From Trichoplax adhaerens (taxonomy: Eukaryota; Placozoa; Uniplacotomia; Trichoplacea; Trichoplacidae), in the NCBI RefSeq assembly GCF_000150275.1, contig NW_002060963.1, positions 777,262 to 841,261 on the forward strand: DNA of 64,000 bases, in the 5' to 3' direction. The notes beneath the pieces are model-generated. The model was not told the DNA's origin. It worked only from the letters and a program-made list of their open reading frames with translations, and ran no database searches. Of the stretch, positions 38,990 to 49,754 are shown one piece after another. Position numbers and translations under genes: made by a program. The number at the start of each line of letters is the position of its first letter. The stretch's first letter is position 1.

Positions 38990-39323
38990 AATGCAGACAA
39001 CAGTATTTACAAACATAGACATGTGATGACTAATACAGAATAGTCAGATTACGATATGTCCTATCACGGAACATTTCCACGGTAATTTACAATCTACCAT
39101 AAGTAAGTTACAATCATAATGATTCGAACTGTAAGTAGATGATTTGCATTCCCTATTATAACTATTAATTTCAGTATGTGTATATGTGTCACTGTCATAA
39201 AAAGTCAAAGCTATATTAAAACACAGCATATCCAAATTAGAAGTTAACTAAAATAAGGATAATCTAACAGAATTATCCTAACATAGATATTTCTACTCTA
39301 ATACAGTATATGACACTGTCACA
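38990..39323 (-). mobile_element. Left half of a solo LTR, inverted (split element)
   Basis: The reverse complement starts TGTGACAGTGTCA and matches the first half of the intact LTR at 53239-53800, ending where both read 'gtctgcatta'. It is followed on plus by caaag (39324-39328), the reverse complement of the CTTTG target duplication found beside the right half at 41050. It carries about 78 bp that the 53-kb copy lacks. Confidence 0.8.
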
Positions 39324-40756
39324 CAAAGTAAAGGTTATTTGTGCGATTCGATATACGATAAAATAAGAGACGCCGAGAAAACAATTTTCTTACTTTTATA
39401 ATTAATTTATTTTTATGCTGTTAAGATTTGGTAGTTATAATATGAAATACGGTAACCAATTTGCAATTAACAGGATTAGCTATATTTTTTCCTATAAATA
39501 CAGAAAGACAATATCAATAGAACGAAAGAGTAGCGTTAGTAATGCTATTAGTATTTTCAATCTTTCCAGTAAATGTGTGTTGTACAGATATAAGGAATAT
39601 TTCTCGTTGTTTCAGAGTGTAATTTCTCTTACTTTTAGATATCTTAGTGATATAACGATTATTTTTAAAATATCAGGAGTAATTTTTAGACTTAAGATCA
39701 TTTATATTTATTTTCGATTTAAAATATTGTTATAAACTAAATTTTTATCATCAATTTATACTTTCAAGTATGTAGAAGACTTTAATAACTCGTACTTAAA
39801 TTGTATAGTGAATAGAGGGAGCGGAAAATACGGTCCACTACACGAACTTTGCAACATACTATGCGTAACTATTACAAAATAAGTTCGTTAATGAGACGTG
39901 GATAATTTACCGTACCGTATATTTACGGTGATAACTTGAATTAAAATATTCAAACGGATGTAATTACACTTTAACTAATCTCTGGTTAAGATCTCAAGCT
40001 ATATTGATAGCAGAATAGGTAGTTTGAATTACTGTACTTAGATCATCTTTAAATGAGAAATGATTGACAATGCGTTACAATCTGTAATGGTGCTGGCATG
40101 TAACAAATAAGGGGAGATCTCTCGTGCACTATACTCGCGTGCTTGATACAGTTAGTTAAAACTTAGGAGCTAGCTTTCAAAAGTGCTATGAAATCCTTTT
40201 GTAACGCTATTAAGTATCATTTTAATACCGTCAATACGAAGAATTTCAGCAATTTGCATAATGCCTAGTCAATTTGCAAAATGCCTTGTCAGTTTGCATA
40301 AATATAGGAAGATAGATTACAAATGTTCAATAACAGTTTGATGGATTGAAAATGGAATTAGTAAGTAAATTTTTAATTGATGATCATAACGAGCCAGTTT
40401 GTAGTATTTCAACCTGTTAGCTATCTGTCGACTAACAGGATTAGCTAGAATTTCTCGTATATAATATAAAAAGTATAAGAAGAACGAGAAAGTGGCCATA
40501 ATGCATAATGCTATTAATATTTTAAATTCGTTTAGCTGTTATTGTTCTCTATAATGAAGACTTTTATTCATTCTTTCACTCTTTTAATTTCTAACTTTAC
40601 TCTCTTTTAGATATTGCAGTGATCTGAGGATTACAATCAAATAATCAGTACTGATCAACAGCTATACCATTATTTTATCTTCGAAAGGGTAGTTATCCAT
40701 TATCCGTTATGCTGATGTACCGATCATCGGTAAATAAATTGCTGCATCTATTAAGG
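39324..40756 (-). other. Inverted receptor 5' flank
   Basis: The first ~490 bp are the near-exact reverse complement of 47775-48268, the normal upstream flank of the 48.3-kb receptor. Similarity then continues at lower identity towards 47400. This means the receptor's upstream region has been flipped. An identical 77-codon ORF appears here on plus and at 48177-47941 on minus only because the DNA is inverted; it is not a gene. Confidence 0.8.
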
Positions 40757-41049
40757 GAGCAGTAGCTAAAATTAATATCTAATTCAGTAAATGATTCCAA
40801 GGTTAATCGTACTAACTATGACTCATGAACTATTGAGGAAAGAGTATATAAATGCAGTATATCGTGTAATAAAGAGGATTGTTAAACTTAGTGTCAAGGT
40901 AAAATACGAGGCTTCTAAGTCTTTGTGTAGTCTGTTAGTAGAGCAAAAGTGTTTGTGATAGTCCAGATATCGTTTCTTGATACGTGGTTCAAGGAATTGA
41001 CTTATTGATCGTATATTGCGTTATCTTGTTGCAAAGCTGTTTTGTGACA
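40757..41049 (+). mobile_element. Right half of the split solo LTR
   Basis: It matches 53500-53800 closely, begins 'attaagggagcag' at the same internal point where the left half stops, and includes the TATA-like 'gagtatataaatgcag' and 'aataaag'. It ends TTTGTGACA, followed by the target duplication CTTTG (41050-41054) and the receptor 5' leader. Confidence 0.82.
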
Positions 41050-41085
41050 CTTTGAAAAATATTTCTTCAACTCTTTCTACACACT

Positions 41086-41860
41086 ATGGCTACAAATCTC
41101 ATGTCGAACAGTACACTGAATCTAACAATTATTGATTATAGCCTTCTAGCTACTTATGCTTATATTGTATCTATTCCTGTATTTTTTATCGGTATTCTAG
41201 CCAATTTCTTTTTGCTTTATTTGATCTCTAGCGATAGTCAATTCAATTATATAACTTATAAGCTTATTCGTATCGCTGTTATTTCTGATCTTGTTTCATT
41301 GCATGCTTCTTTTACCGTATTCATTATAATTACATTGTTAAAAACGATAAATTATTATATTGCTACAGTAATGTGTCAAATAACTATTGTTATTACTTAT
41401 TCCTGTTACGGAGTATCGATGACAACATTATGTATGATTAGCGTTGATCGATATTTCGCAATCGTTAGACCGTTTTCGTCTCTATAACGTAAACATTAAA
41501 AGCGAATCGTGCATTTTGGTCAAGCGATAGGTTGTGTAATTGCTTTCAGTATCTCAGGACCAGATGTAATATTGATAACAATAATGAGTATTATATACTT
41601 CCGGTATGGCCATATTTTGCAAATATATTAGGTATGGCGATAACGCTTAGATCGATAAGAGATGTAGGAAAACTATAATTATACCATAGTATTCGGTCGT
41701 TGGAACTGAATTATTTGGTGATATAGCTAAGCTCGCCTCTTTAAGTTAGTAAGTGGCGTTCTCCGCAAGGATTGGCGTGTGTAGACTACTTTGTCACTAG
41801 TGGTGTGTGACACGACCATTCATCGTAGAATGCATAAAAAAATTGTTACGAGTATAGCAT
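41086..41860 (+). pseudogene. GPCR pseudogene, near-identical to the 48.3-kb receptor
   Basis: The first ~363 bp are identical to the 48.3-kb gene. Then a TAT-to-TAA change stops translation after 133 codons, just past the DRY motif in intracellular loop 2. About 240 bp covering TM4-TM6 are deleted near 41569. TM7 is replaced by a 140-bp LTR fragment (41673-41812), after which the last codons resume (cgaccattc...cataaaaaaa). Promoter-proximal DNA is also rearranged, so expression as a receptor is excluded. Confidence 0.95.
41673..41812 (+). mobile_element. Truncated LTR fragment inside a GPCR pseudogene
   Basis: 140 bp matching the 3' end of the 34750-35139 LTR in reverse orientation (about 96% by eye), ending GGTGTGTGACA. 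The 5' part of the LTR is missing together with the receptor sequence between codon ~273 and the last ~13 codons, so one deletion probably removed both. Confidence 0.85.
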
Positions 41861-42600
41861 GTCTTCCTAATTGCTTATTATGTTAAGCAAAGTAGGATTG
41901 TTACCGGTACTCTTTCTGAATTTTACATAATATTCTGGCCAGAGATGTCAATAATTTAAAAATAAACCATTTGCAATATAATAAGTGGTTAACTTTATTT
42001 AAATTACTTCTTTTTGCGCTAATGTTAATAATATTGTCAAATATTGTTTATACACAGTGTTGAAGATAGTGGATAGGATAGGTTAAAATTCTAGATATAG
42101 GCATATCGTTGATCGGTGATAAAGCAATTATATTCTGCGTAACAATTCTAAATATTAACGTATATCAATACTAGCAAGATTTTTAATTTGTTTTTCTTCT
42201 CATATATTCATGAATATATTAAGAGTATCATGCTCCAAAAATTACAAGACACTCGTACACAAAGTAATAGATTTCGTAGTGCAAAGTTGTTATAAAATGC
42301 TAAAGGTATTTGTAAGTGCTATTCGTGCTAACATTCTGCAATATTCAGATAGAATGACAAATTAACCAGTTGTGAAACATCTATTAAATTTTCTTTTGTT
42401 ACCATTTCATTACATGCAAATGAATTATGCTAATCAAACGTTAAGCAATAGCTACGATTGAAATACTTTTGTGCTTTAAAAAAAATAGAAAAACCTAATA
42501 ACTTTAGTTAGTAATGATGTGTAAATGTCTATAAATTCCAATCGAATCAATTTTAGGAATTATTGCAATTACTGCCTTTAACCCTTAAGAAAATTCATAT
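41861..42600. other. Spacer, receptor 3' flank
   Basis: No gene. Homologous to the 3' flanks after the 48.3- and 54.3-kb receptors (shared 'tacatgcaaatga', 'taataactttagtta'). Confidence 0.5.
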
Positions 42601-42605
42601 ATCAG

Positions 42606-43153
42606 TGTAATGTAACTTAGTATTGTGATTGTAGACTGTTAGCCATGTGTAGTATAATGTACGGTAGATATTTATCCTAAGAGATATTTGGTAGGTGTAA
42701 CTATAGACTGTAGTGGTAGAGACTATGCTAGAGTACAGATGACTATATACAGTAAGCTGTTGAGTTACTAATAAGGTTATAGGTAAAAATAGAACTGTAA
42801 ATCATATATTAGGATATGGTTAATTCATTGCACTTTGGCTGGTGTGAATAATGTCTACGTAAGTACTGTAGTCGTATCCATATTGGATTAATGATGGTCC
42901 GCAGTAGAATAGTCTTACTAAGAATAATTTAACTATGTGTAAAATAAGGTAAAAGGTTGCCATGCGGATTGTAGCTGCGAATGCTACGGAAAATATAAAA
43001 GCATGTAACTTTAGATTATTCTGTTAGTTCGTTGTAGAAGTCTTTAGAAGTAGTATTCGGCTAGAGTAGAGCTGTGTAGTTAATCTTTGTATAAGATTCA
43101 ATAAAGCCCTTATTTTTCTAAAATTTGGAATTTCGTGATTGGTATATATCACA
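42606..43153 (+). mobile_element. Solo LTR (548 bp) with 5-bp target-site duplication
   Basis: It starts TGTAATGTAAC and ends TATATATCACA, flanked by ATCAG (42601-42605 and 43154-43158). TATAAAA is at 42994 and AATAAA at 43100. The sibling flank near 55.9 kb lacks it, which supports insertion after the block duplication. Confidence 0.85.
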
Positions 43154-43158
43154 ATCAG

Positions 43159-44135
43159 GTACAAAAAGTCGTTAGAAAACAATCTATGTGCATTTTAAGA
43201 GCTAGATTTAAGGCCATAAGTAGTTCTATCGGGCTTGACAGAATGCAATATTCTTAATCAATTAATAACAAAATCATTTAAAAAGTTTAATGTAGCTATA
43301 GACTACGGTACCATACTAAACGCAACTCCTATCTGGTATGTCTAATAGTCCACGATAATAGAGTGTTAAAGAACTAATTACCTCACGTAAATTTTTAAGA
43401 GCTAGTCCTGTGATCGTAACTAGCTCTTTGAGGTTCGATAATAGGCTATGCACTGCCGCTTACCATCAAGTTATCTTCCGTCTACAGAAAATCTACAAGC
43501 ATAATCGTATTTCCATCTAAAACAGAGGCTATCAGGAAATGATAAAGATATGAATAGGCACAGCATAGAAATGCGTAGACATTAAATTATAGTTGATATC
43601 ATCATTGTTTTATATCATTAAGAAGAATCTGAGATATTCGTTTAGGCGTTTTGTGCGTCACCAAGGTAACATTTTCAATTTTTATCGCACTAAAGTTATG
43701 ATACTATCTAGAAAGAAATTTTTCTTATAAATACGCATAAAAATAGTAATACGGCTCTTATTCAGTATTGGTATCTTAATTATAGTCCTTAATCACAACG
43801 ATACCTGAAAATTGAGAGCAAAGAGATTAATTAAAAATAAGTAATAACTTTCCTTGCATGAAACTACAGCATTACATAAATTTAAATATTAATTTCGCTA
43901 CATATTATAGCTACACTTTGTAGCTACACTTTCCTCTATATTATATGCGAGACAATGTAGCTAATCGTATTGTAAGATTGTCATCTACTTTATGTAAATA
44001 AGGAATCTGATTGGCATAATATTTATTAGAAGATGCAAAGCTGTCACGCTTCACTACTTCTCTCACATTGGATCTCATCGGCACTAATCATCCTATATTT
44101 TGAAATTATTGCTATAAATCTCTTTCAATACTCCA
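43159..44135. other. Spacer and presumed promoter of the 44.1-kb receptor
   Basis: No gene. The last ~140 bp align with the leaders of the 45.4-, 51.1- and 57.3-kb copies ('tggcataatattta', 'ctaatcatc', 'ttttgaaattattgc'), consistent with a shared promoter or 5' UTR copied with the genes. Confidence 0.5.
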
Positions 44136-45098
44136 ATGGCTACCAATCTAGCGTTTAATGGTTCATTAAATCAAACAGTTATTGATTACAATCTTCTAAC
44201 TATCTATGCATATGCTGTAGCTGTTCCTATATCCTTTATCGGTATTCTAGCCAATTTCTTCTTACTTTATTTGATTTCCAGTGATAACCATTTCAATCAT
44301 ATAACCTATAAACTTATTCGTATCGCCGTTATTTCGGATCTTACTTCATTACATTTTACCCTTATCGTACTTACTACGTTGTTATTAATAGAAACCGTCG
44401 ATTATCAGATTGCTAACATACTATGCCAAAATACGGTGGTCATTACTTTTTGCTGCTATGGAATATCGATGACAACATTATGTATGATTAGCGTCGATCG
44501 ATATTTTACTGTTGTAAGACCATTTTCATTGCTTTATCGTAAACACAAAAAGCGAATTATTTATCTTGGTCAAGCTATAGGCTGCTTAATTTCTCTCAGT
44601 GTCTCAATACCGTGTGCACTATTTCTCGGCGTTTATCCAGATGAGATAAGGGTTTGTGATTTTCCTAATGTGAATCTTCCTGTATCAATCTATTTTCATT
44701 TCTTAACCCTATTCTTGTTTATTATACCATTATCGATCATTATCATAAATTACTCTAGAGTTATTCTTTGTCGAGTAAATTATGTTCGACCTGGACAGCA
44801 AACTGACGGTCATAGTGATGATAGAATGAGAAGGAATAAATTTACTCGCGTACTCGTAACGATAACGAGTATTTATATACTCTCGACATGGCCTTTTTTT
44901 GCCAATCTTATTGGTATGTCTGTCACGCTAAGTTCAGCCAGAGAAATAAGAAAACTGGGAGCTGGAATTTATTTAATGTCATTGGCATCATTTTTTTCTA
45001 CTTTTGCAGTTAATGTCATTAGTCCGTTTATCTATTTTAAATTTGATCATAATATTAACAAGAAATTTTTTTCCACGATTCGACTTATTTTTAAATAA
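44136..45098 (+). CDS. Rhodopsin-type GPCR, 'MATNLAFN' subfamily
   Basis: Intact single exon, 320 residues. N-glycosylation sites lie near the start (NGS, NQT). TM1 about 21-46 (GILAN, N40), TM2 about 56-82 (D68), TM3 about 96-122 with C97 and D121-R-Y, loop-2 C174, TM5 about 186-212, TM6 about 236-262 with STWPFF, TM7 about 276-300 ending SPFIY, so the usual Asn of NPxxY is Ser. Short basic tail (KKFFSTIRLIFK). Disulfide and DRY features argue for a folding-competent receptor. Its closest relative in the window is the 57.3-kb gene; it belongs to the second position of the duplicated block. Confidence 0.94.
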   Translation: MATNLAFNGSLNQTVIDYNLLTIYAYAVAVPISFIGILANFFLLYLISSDNHFNHITYKLIRIAVISDLTSLHFTLIVLTTLLLIETVDYQIANILCQNTVVITFCCYGISMTTLCMISVDRYFTVVRPFSLLYRKHKKRIIYLGQAIGCLISLSVSIPCALFLGVYPDEIRVCDFPNVNLPVSIYFHFLTLFLFIIPLSIIIINYSRVILCRVNYVRPGQQTDGHSDDRMRRNKFTRVLVTITSIYILSTWPFFANLIGMSVTLSSAREIRKLGAGIYLMSLASFFSTFAVNVISPFIYFKFDHNINKKFFSTIRLIFK

Positions 45099-45412
45099 GA
45101 AAATGATCATTGTTATTAGACTATTATGGTAGCTATTTACTAGACAGCTTATTGTTCATTTTGTTAACTAAGGTAGAATTGTCTCTTTAAATTTACATCA
45201 TATTTTAATTAAGGTTATCAATAATTATAATTTAAATGCAATTTTTTATGCTAAATGATTGATTGCATTTAAACTATTTCTATATATTTATGTCGATATT
45301 TCCTTAAGAAGATTCAAGCAGTCTAGCTGCGCTACTCCACTCATATCGAATCCTATCGGCATTGATTACTGTACACTTTGAAGTTATTGTCTTTGTCTCT
45401 TCCAATACTCCC
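45099..45412. promoter_or_regulatory. Receptor leader homologous to those of the 44.1-, 51.1- and 57.3-kb copies
   Basis: It contains the 3' flank of the 44.1-kb gene and then a leader aligned with the other 'MATNLAFN' copies ('tcggcattgatta', 'tttgaagttattg', 'tctcttccaatactccc'). Conservation across copies may reflect recent duplication rather than regulation. No TATA box is certain. Confidence 0.35.
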
Positions 45413-46380
45413 ATGGATACCAATCCAGCATTTAATAGTTCATTAAATCAATCAATTATTGATTACAATCTTCTCACTATCTATAAGTATACTACAGTTA
45501 TTTCTGAATCGCATCGGTATTCTACCTAATTTCTTCTTGCTTCATATAATTTCCAGTGATAACTATTTCAATCATATAACCTATAAATTTATTCTTATCA
45601 CCGTTATTTCGGATCCTACAGTACTTTATTGCATTTTTCTTATAATGTATTCACCACGATGTCGTTATTAGAAATCGTCGATTATCACATTACCAACGTA
45701 GTATGGCAAAGGGTGGTATTCATTACATATTACGCTATGGAGTATCAATGACAACATCATGCATAACTGTCATCGATCGATATTTTTGCTATTGTTAGCC
45801 TTTTTCGTATCTATATCGCAAACATAAAAGCAAATCAGCTATCCTGATTAAGCGATTGGTTGTGTCATTTCTCTCACTATCTCAGGGCCATAAGTTCTAT
45901 TTCTTGATATTTATCAAGATAAGATAAAATTTTTGCCGTGTGCCAAATAGGAATATTTGTATCAATCTATAATCAATTTGTAATCATATTCATATTTGTT
46001 GTATATACATATCGGCTATTGTTACTAATTATGTTCGAATTATTCGTTATCAAGTAAGATATTTTAGACCTGGGCAGCTAACTGAAGGCCGTAATGATGA
46101 TAGATTGAAAAATATAAATTTACTTATTCCCTCACAACCACAACGAGCATTTACGTACTCTCAATACGCCCATTTCTTGCTAGTACCGTAGGTATGTCCG
46201 TAACACTTAAGTCACTAAGAGAAATTAGATAACTTAATACTGTATAAGATTTTATTTAGTGCCTGTGGCTCCATTTTCTACATTTTCTGTTGATGTCACA
46301 AGCCAATTTGTCTTTTTAAATTTAATCACAATATTAACAGTAAACTATTATCGATAATTTGGTGTATTTACATAAAACAT
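45413..46380 (+). pseudogene. Decayed GPCR, 'MATNLAFN' subfamily
   Basis: It begins MDTNPAFNSSLNQSIIDYNL, then loses frame near codon 30. Receptor similarity continues in shifting frames to about 46376 (intracellular loop 2 'cgcaaacataaaagcaaat', TM7 'caatttgtctttttaaattt', tail 'tacataaaacat'). Many substitutions, several frameshifts, and stops inside the DRY region mark it as long dead. A 70-codon ORF at 45459-45671 is a fragment. Confidence 0.9.
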
Positions 46381-46837
46381 AACTACTGTTGTAATCTGTC
46401 TTCATAGCTGTTTATCTTGCCAAGATACTTAAAATTGTTAATCTAATTAAATTTGATCACAATTTTGACCTAGCCGTAGTTGTCAATAAGTTGAATAAAT
46501 CAAACAAAATAAATGATTTATTTTACTTGGAATACTTCCGCTGTATGCTATCAAAGGATATTAGTATAGATATTTTCTAAGTACTAAATATATGTGCATA
46601 CGCCTTTATTTATCAAAGTAAGCTAGTTTTAAAGATAGTTAATAGGTTGAAATACTATAAACTGGCTCGTTATGATCTGTAATTAAAAAATTTACATAGT
46701 AATTATATTTCCAATCCGTCAAACTGTTATTGAACATTTTTAATTTACCTTTCCCATATTTACAAACACAAAATAGTTAGCACACTTCAAAATTCAAGAT
46801 ACTTGAAATCAAAGTGAGAAATCACTAATACTTCAAG
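46381..46837. other. Spacer, receptor 3' flank
   Basis: No gene. Aligns with 51960-52410 and more weakly with 58450-58680. Confidence 0.5.
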
Positions 46838-46842
46838 GCATA

Positions 46843-47392
46843 TGTTACGGTGTTGCCTTGTCATTAGGATAGCTTAATAAGTAAAGTAGTAGCTAGTATG
46901 GAGAATATCCATATTTGTAGTGCTAGGTAAGATAAGTAATGCCTTAACGCGGATGTTGTTTGTAATAGTTCATTACATATTTGATATTGATTGTTATTGT
47001 GTGATAGATAGCAGTAGGATGATTCAAGTTCTAGTTGATGATAGTTGAATTAGACAACCTACGAGCTTAGATTAAGATTAAGTATGAGTAAGAGATTCGA
47101 AATATTTACTGATAGAAAAGCTATGTAAGGAGCATCTTAGTTCGAGATGATTCTCCTAGAAAGGTATAATAATAATACTGTTGTTGTTTACAAATTAGAC
47201 GGTTCCTATATAAACGGGAACATTTGAGTTGAGTGGGTGGTAAAAAGTTGTAGATGTATCTTTGCTAATAAAAGTTTCATCTTTACGGTCTTTTGCTGTG
47301 TGTGTTTAACGTTAGGTAAAAGGGCCTTTAAGTCAGTAGCTACTTATAGACTTTTACTGTACGTTACTTGTCGCAGAAGTGAAATTGTGACA
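46843..47392 (+). mobile_element. Solo LTR (550 bp) with 5-bp target-site duplication
   Basis: It starts TGTTACGGTG and ends AATTGTGACA, flanked by GCATA (46838-46842 and 47393-47397). TATATAAA is at 47207 and AATAAA at 47267, in U3-R order on plus. The paralogous spacer near 52410-52440 reads straight through without it. Its ends resemble those of the 53.2-kb LTR, so the two may be subfamilies. A 63-codon ORF inside has no meaning. Confidence 0.87.
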
Positions 47393-47397
47393 GCATA

Positions 47398-48299
47398 CTA
47401 TATAATGCATTGTAGCGTTAGAAAATGAATGCACTGTACTTTTAAATGCTACCTCAGCAGTCTTAACTAACTGTATTAGGGTCGAATATCGTACACTAGA
47501 GTTTCTATCTAATTTATTACAAGCCTACAATATTAATTATAGATTGTAGCACATTTGTCAATCATTTCCCATTCTATAGAAGATCTAAGTACAATAATTT
47601 AACCTACCTCTACCTATTCTACAATCAATATAGCTAGAGATCCTAACCAGAGATTAGTTAAAGTGCATTGCATCCGTTTGAAAACTTTAATGCAAGGTAT
47701 TGACATAAATGTACTGTACAGGTAAATTATTCGAGTTTCATTCACGAACTTATTTTATAGTAGTTACGCATAGTACGTTGCACTATACAATTTAAGTACT
47801 AGTTATTAAAGTCTTCTACATACTTGAAAGTATAAATTGATGATAAAAATTTAGTTTATAACAATATTTTAAATCGAAAATAAATATAAATGATCTTAAG
47901 TCTAAAAATTACTCCTGATATTTTAAAAATAATCGTTATATCACTGAAGATATCTAAAAGTAAGAGAAATTACACTCTGAAACAACGAGAAATATTCCTT
48001 ATATCTGTACAACACACATTTACTGGAAAGATTGAAAATACTAATAGCATTACTAACGCTACTCTTTCGTTCTATTGATATTGTCTTTCTGTATTTATAG
48101 GAAAAAATATAGCTAATCCTGTTAATTGCAAATTGGTTACCGTATTTCATATTATAACTACCAAATCTTAACAGCATAAAAATAAATTAATTATAAAAGT
48201 AAGAAAATTGTTTTCTCGGCGTCTCTTATTTTATCGTATATCGAATCGCACAAATAACCTTTACTTTGAAAAATATTTCTTCAACTCTTTCTACACACT
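47398..48299. promoter_or_regulatory. Intact 5' flank of the 48.3-kb receptor
   Basis: Uninverted counterpart of 39324-40180. The 32 bp before the ATG (from 'gaaaaatatttc') are identical to the leader at 41054. It shows the empty LTR site 'cctttactttgaaaaat'. No TATA box or initiator can be assigned with confidence. Confidence 0.45.
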
Positions 48300-49268
48300 A
48301 TGGCTACAAATCTCATGTCGAACAGTACACTGAATCTAACAATTATTGATTATAGCCTTCTAGCTACTTATGCTTATATTGTATCTATTCCTGTATTTTT
48401 TATCGGTATTCTAGCCAATTTCTTTTTGCTTTATTTGATCTCTAGCGATAGTCAATTCAATTATATAACTTATAAGCTTATTCGTATCGCTGTTATTTCT
48501 GATCTTGTTTCATTGCATGCTTCTTTTACCGTATTCATTATAATTACATTGTTAAAAACGATAAATTATTATATTGCTACAGTAATGTGTCAAATAACTA
48601 TTGTTATTACTTATTCCTGTTACGGAGTATCGATGACAACATTATGTATGATTAGCGTCGATCGATATTTCGCTATCGTTAGACCATTTTCGTCTCTATA
48701 TCGTAAACATAAAAAGCGAATCGTGTATTTTGGTCAAGCGATAGGTTGTGTAATTGCTTTCAGTATCTCAGGACCAGGTGTAATATTTCTTGGAGTTTAT
48801 CCAGATGAGATAAAAATTTGCGATGTGCCAAGTATGAATATCTCTGTATCAATTTATTTTCTAATTGTAACTTTGTTCTTATTTATTATACCGTTATCGA
48901 TTATTGTTACTAACTATGCTCGCATTATTCGTTATCGAGTAAATAGAGTTCGTCCTGGGCGATTAGCTGAAGGTCGTAATGATGATAGATTGAAAACGCA
49001 TAAATTTATTCGCGTACTAATAACAATAACGAGTATTTATATACTATCGACATGGCCATATTTTGCATGTATCACAGGTATGGCGGTAACGCTTAGATCA
49101 ATAAGAGATGTAGGAAAACTGGGTGTAGGATTTTATATAATAGGTGTAGGTTCATTTTTATCTACATTTGCGATTAATATTATAAGTCCATTTGTCTATT
49201 TTAAATTCGATTACAATATTAAGAGGAAACTATTAACGACTATTCGACGTATAATACATAAAAAATAA
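48300..49268 (+). CDS. Rhodopsin-type GPCR, 'MATNL(M/T)SN' subfamily
   Basis: Intact single exon, 322 residues, seven TM segments. N-terminal glycosylation site (NST); GILAN in TM1; SDL in TM2; Cys of TM3 in MCQIT; SVDRYFAIV; loop-2 Cys in IKICDVPS; STWPYF in TM6; NIISPFVYF in TM7 (Ser instead of Asn in NPxxY); basic tail ending IIHKK. It is the functional twin of the 41.1-kb pseudogene and paralogous to the 54.3-kb gene. Intracellular loop 3 is basic (RPGRLAEGRNDDRLKTHKF), as in G-protein-coupling loops. Confidence 0.95.
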   Translation: MATNLMSNSTLNLTIIDYSLLATYAYIVSIPVFFIGILANFFLLYLISSDSQFNYITYKLIRIAVISDLVSLHASFTVFIIITLLKTINYYIATVMCQITIVITYSCYGVSMTTLCMISVDRYFAIVRPFSSLYRKHKKRIVYFGQAIGCVIAFSISGPGVIFLGVYPDEIKICDVPSMNISVSIYFLIVTLFLFIIPLSIIVTNYARIIRYRVNRVRPGRLAEGRNDDRLKTHKFIRVLITITSIYILSTWPYFACITGMAVTLRSIRDVGKLGVGFYIIGVGSFLSTFAINIISPFVYFKFDYNIKRKLLTTIRRIIHKK

Positions 49269-49754
49269 TTGCTATGAGTACAGAATATCTTTCTAGCTGC
49301 ATATCATATCGGCTTTAGCAGAATTTTTACCCGTGCTGTTTTTAAATCTTACATAAAGTAGACAGAGTTGCTCATAATTTAAAATTAAACTATCTTCAGT
49401 ATAACAAACGGTCAATTTTATTTATTTAAATTATTTCTATTGTACTAATATTGTCAAATGGTATTTATACAGATACTCTCTTAATTGGTGATAGAGCAGT
49501 TATCTTCTACGTAATAATTCCAATATTAATATATATCAACTCTAATAAAATCTTCAATTTGCCTTTTCGTGAGTTCATAAATGTAATAATATTAGCATGC
49601 TTTAAAACTAAAAAGACATTTGGACAGAAGGCAGTAAATTATTAAGAGCAAAGTTGTTATAAACAGTTAATGGCATTTAGTAGTACTATTTGTGCAACAT
49701 TCTGTAATAAATCCGTAGAATGACGATTAACCAGTTTTTGAAAAATCTACTGTG
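49269..49754. other. Receptor 3' flank
   Basis: Aligns with flanks after the 41.1- and 54.3-kb copies up to about 49750 ('acgattaaccag'), then similarity stops abruptly. The 64-codon ORF 49451-49645 lies in this flank and has no support. Confidence 0.5.

Noticed and set aside
39415-39735. 106-codon ORF, with its first 77 codons identical to an ORF at 48177-47941
   Set aside because: Identity comes from an inverted DNA duplication of a receptor flank; the 48-kb copy is antisense noncoding flank and no protein features exist.
38990-41049. Two MITEs with 3-bp target duplications
   Set aside because: Shifting the ends to TG...CA gives perfect 5-bp duplications at both loci, and the TATA and AATAAA layout fits an LTR.
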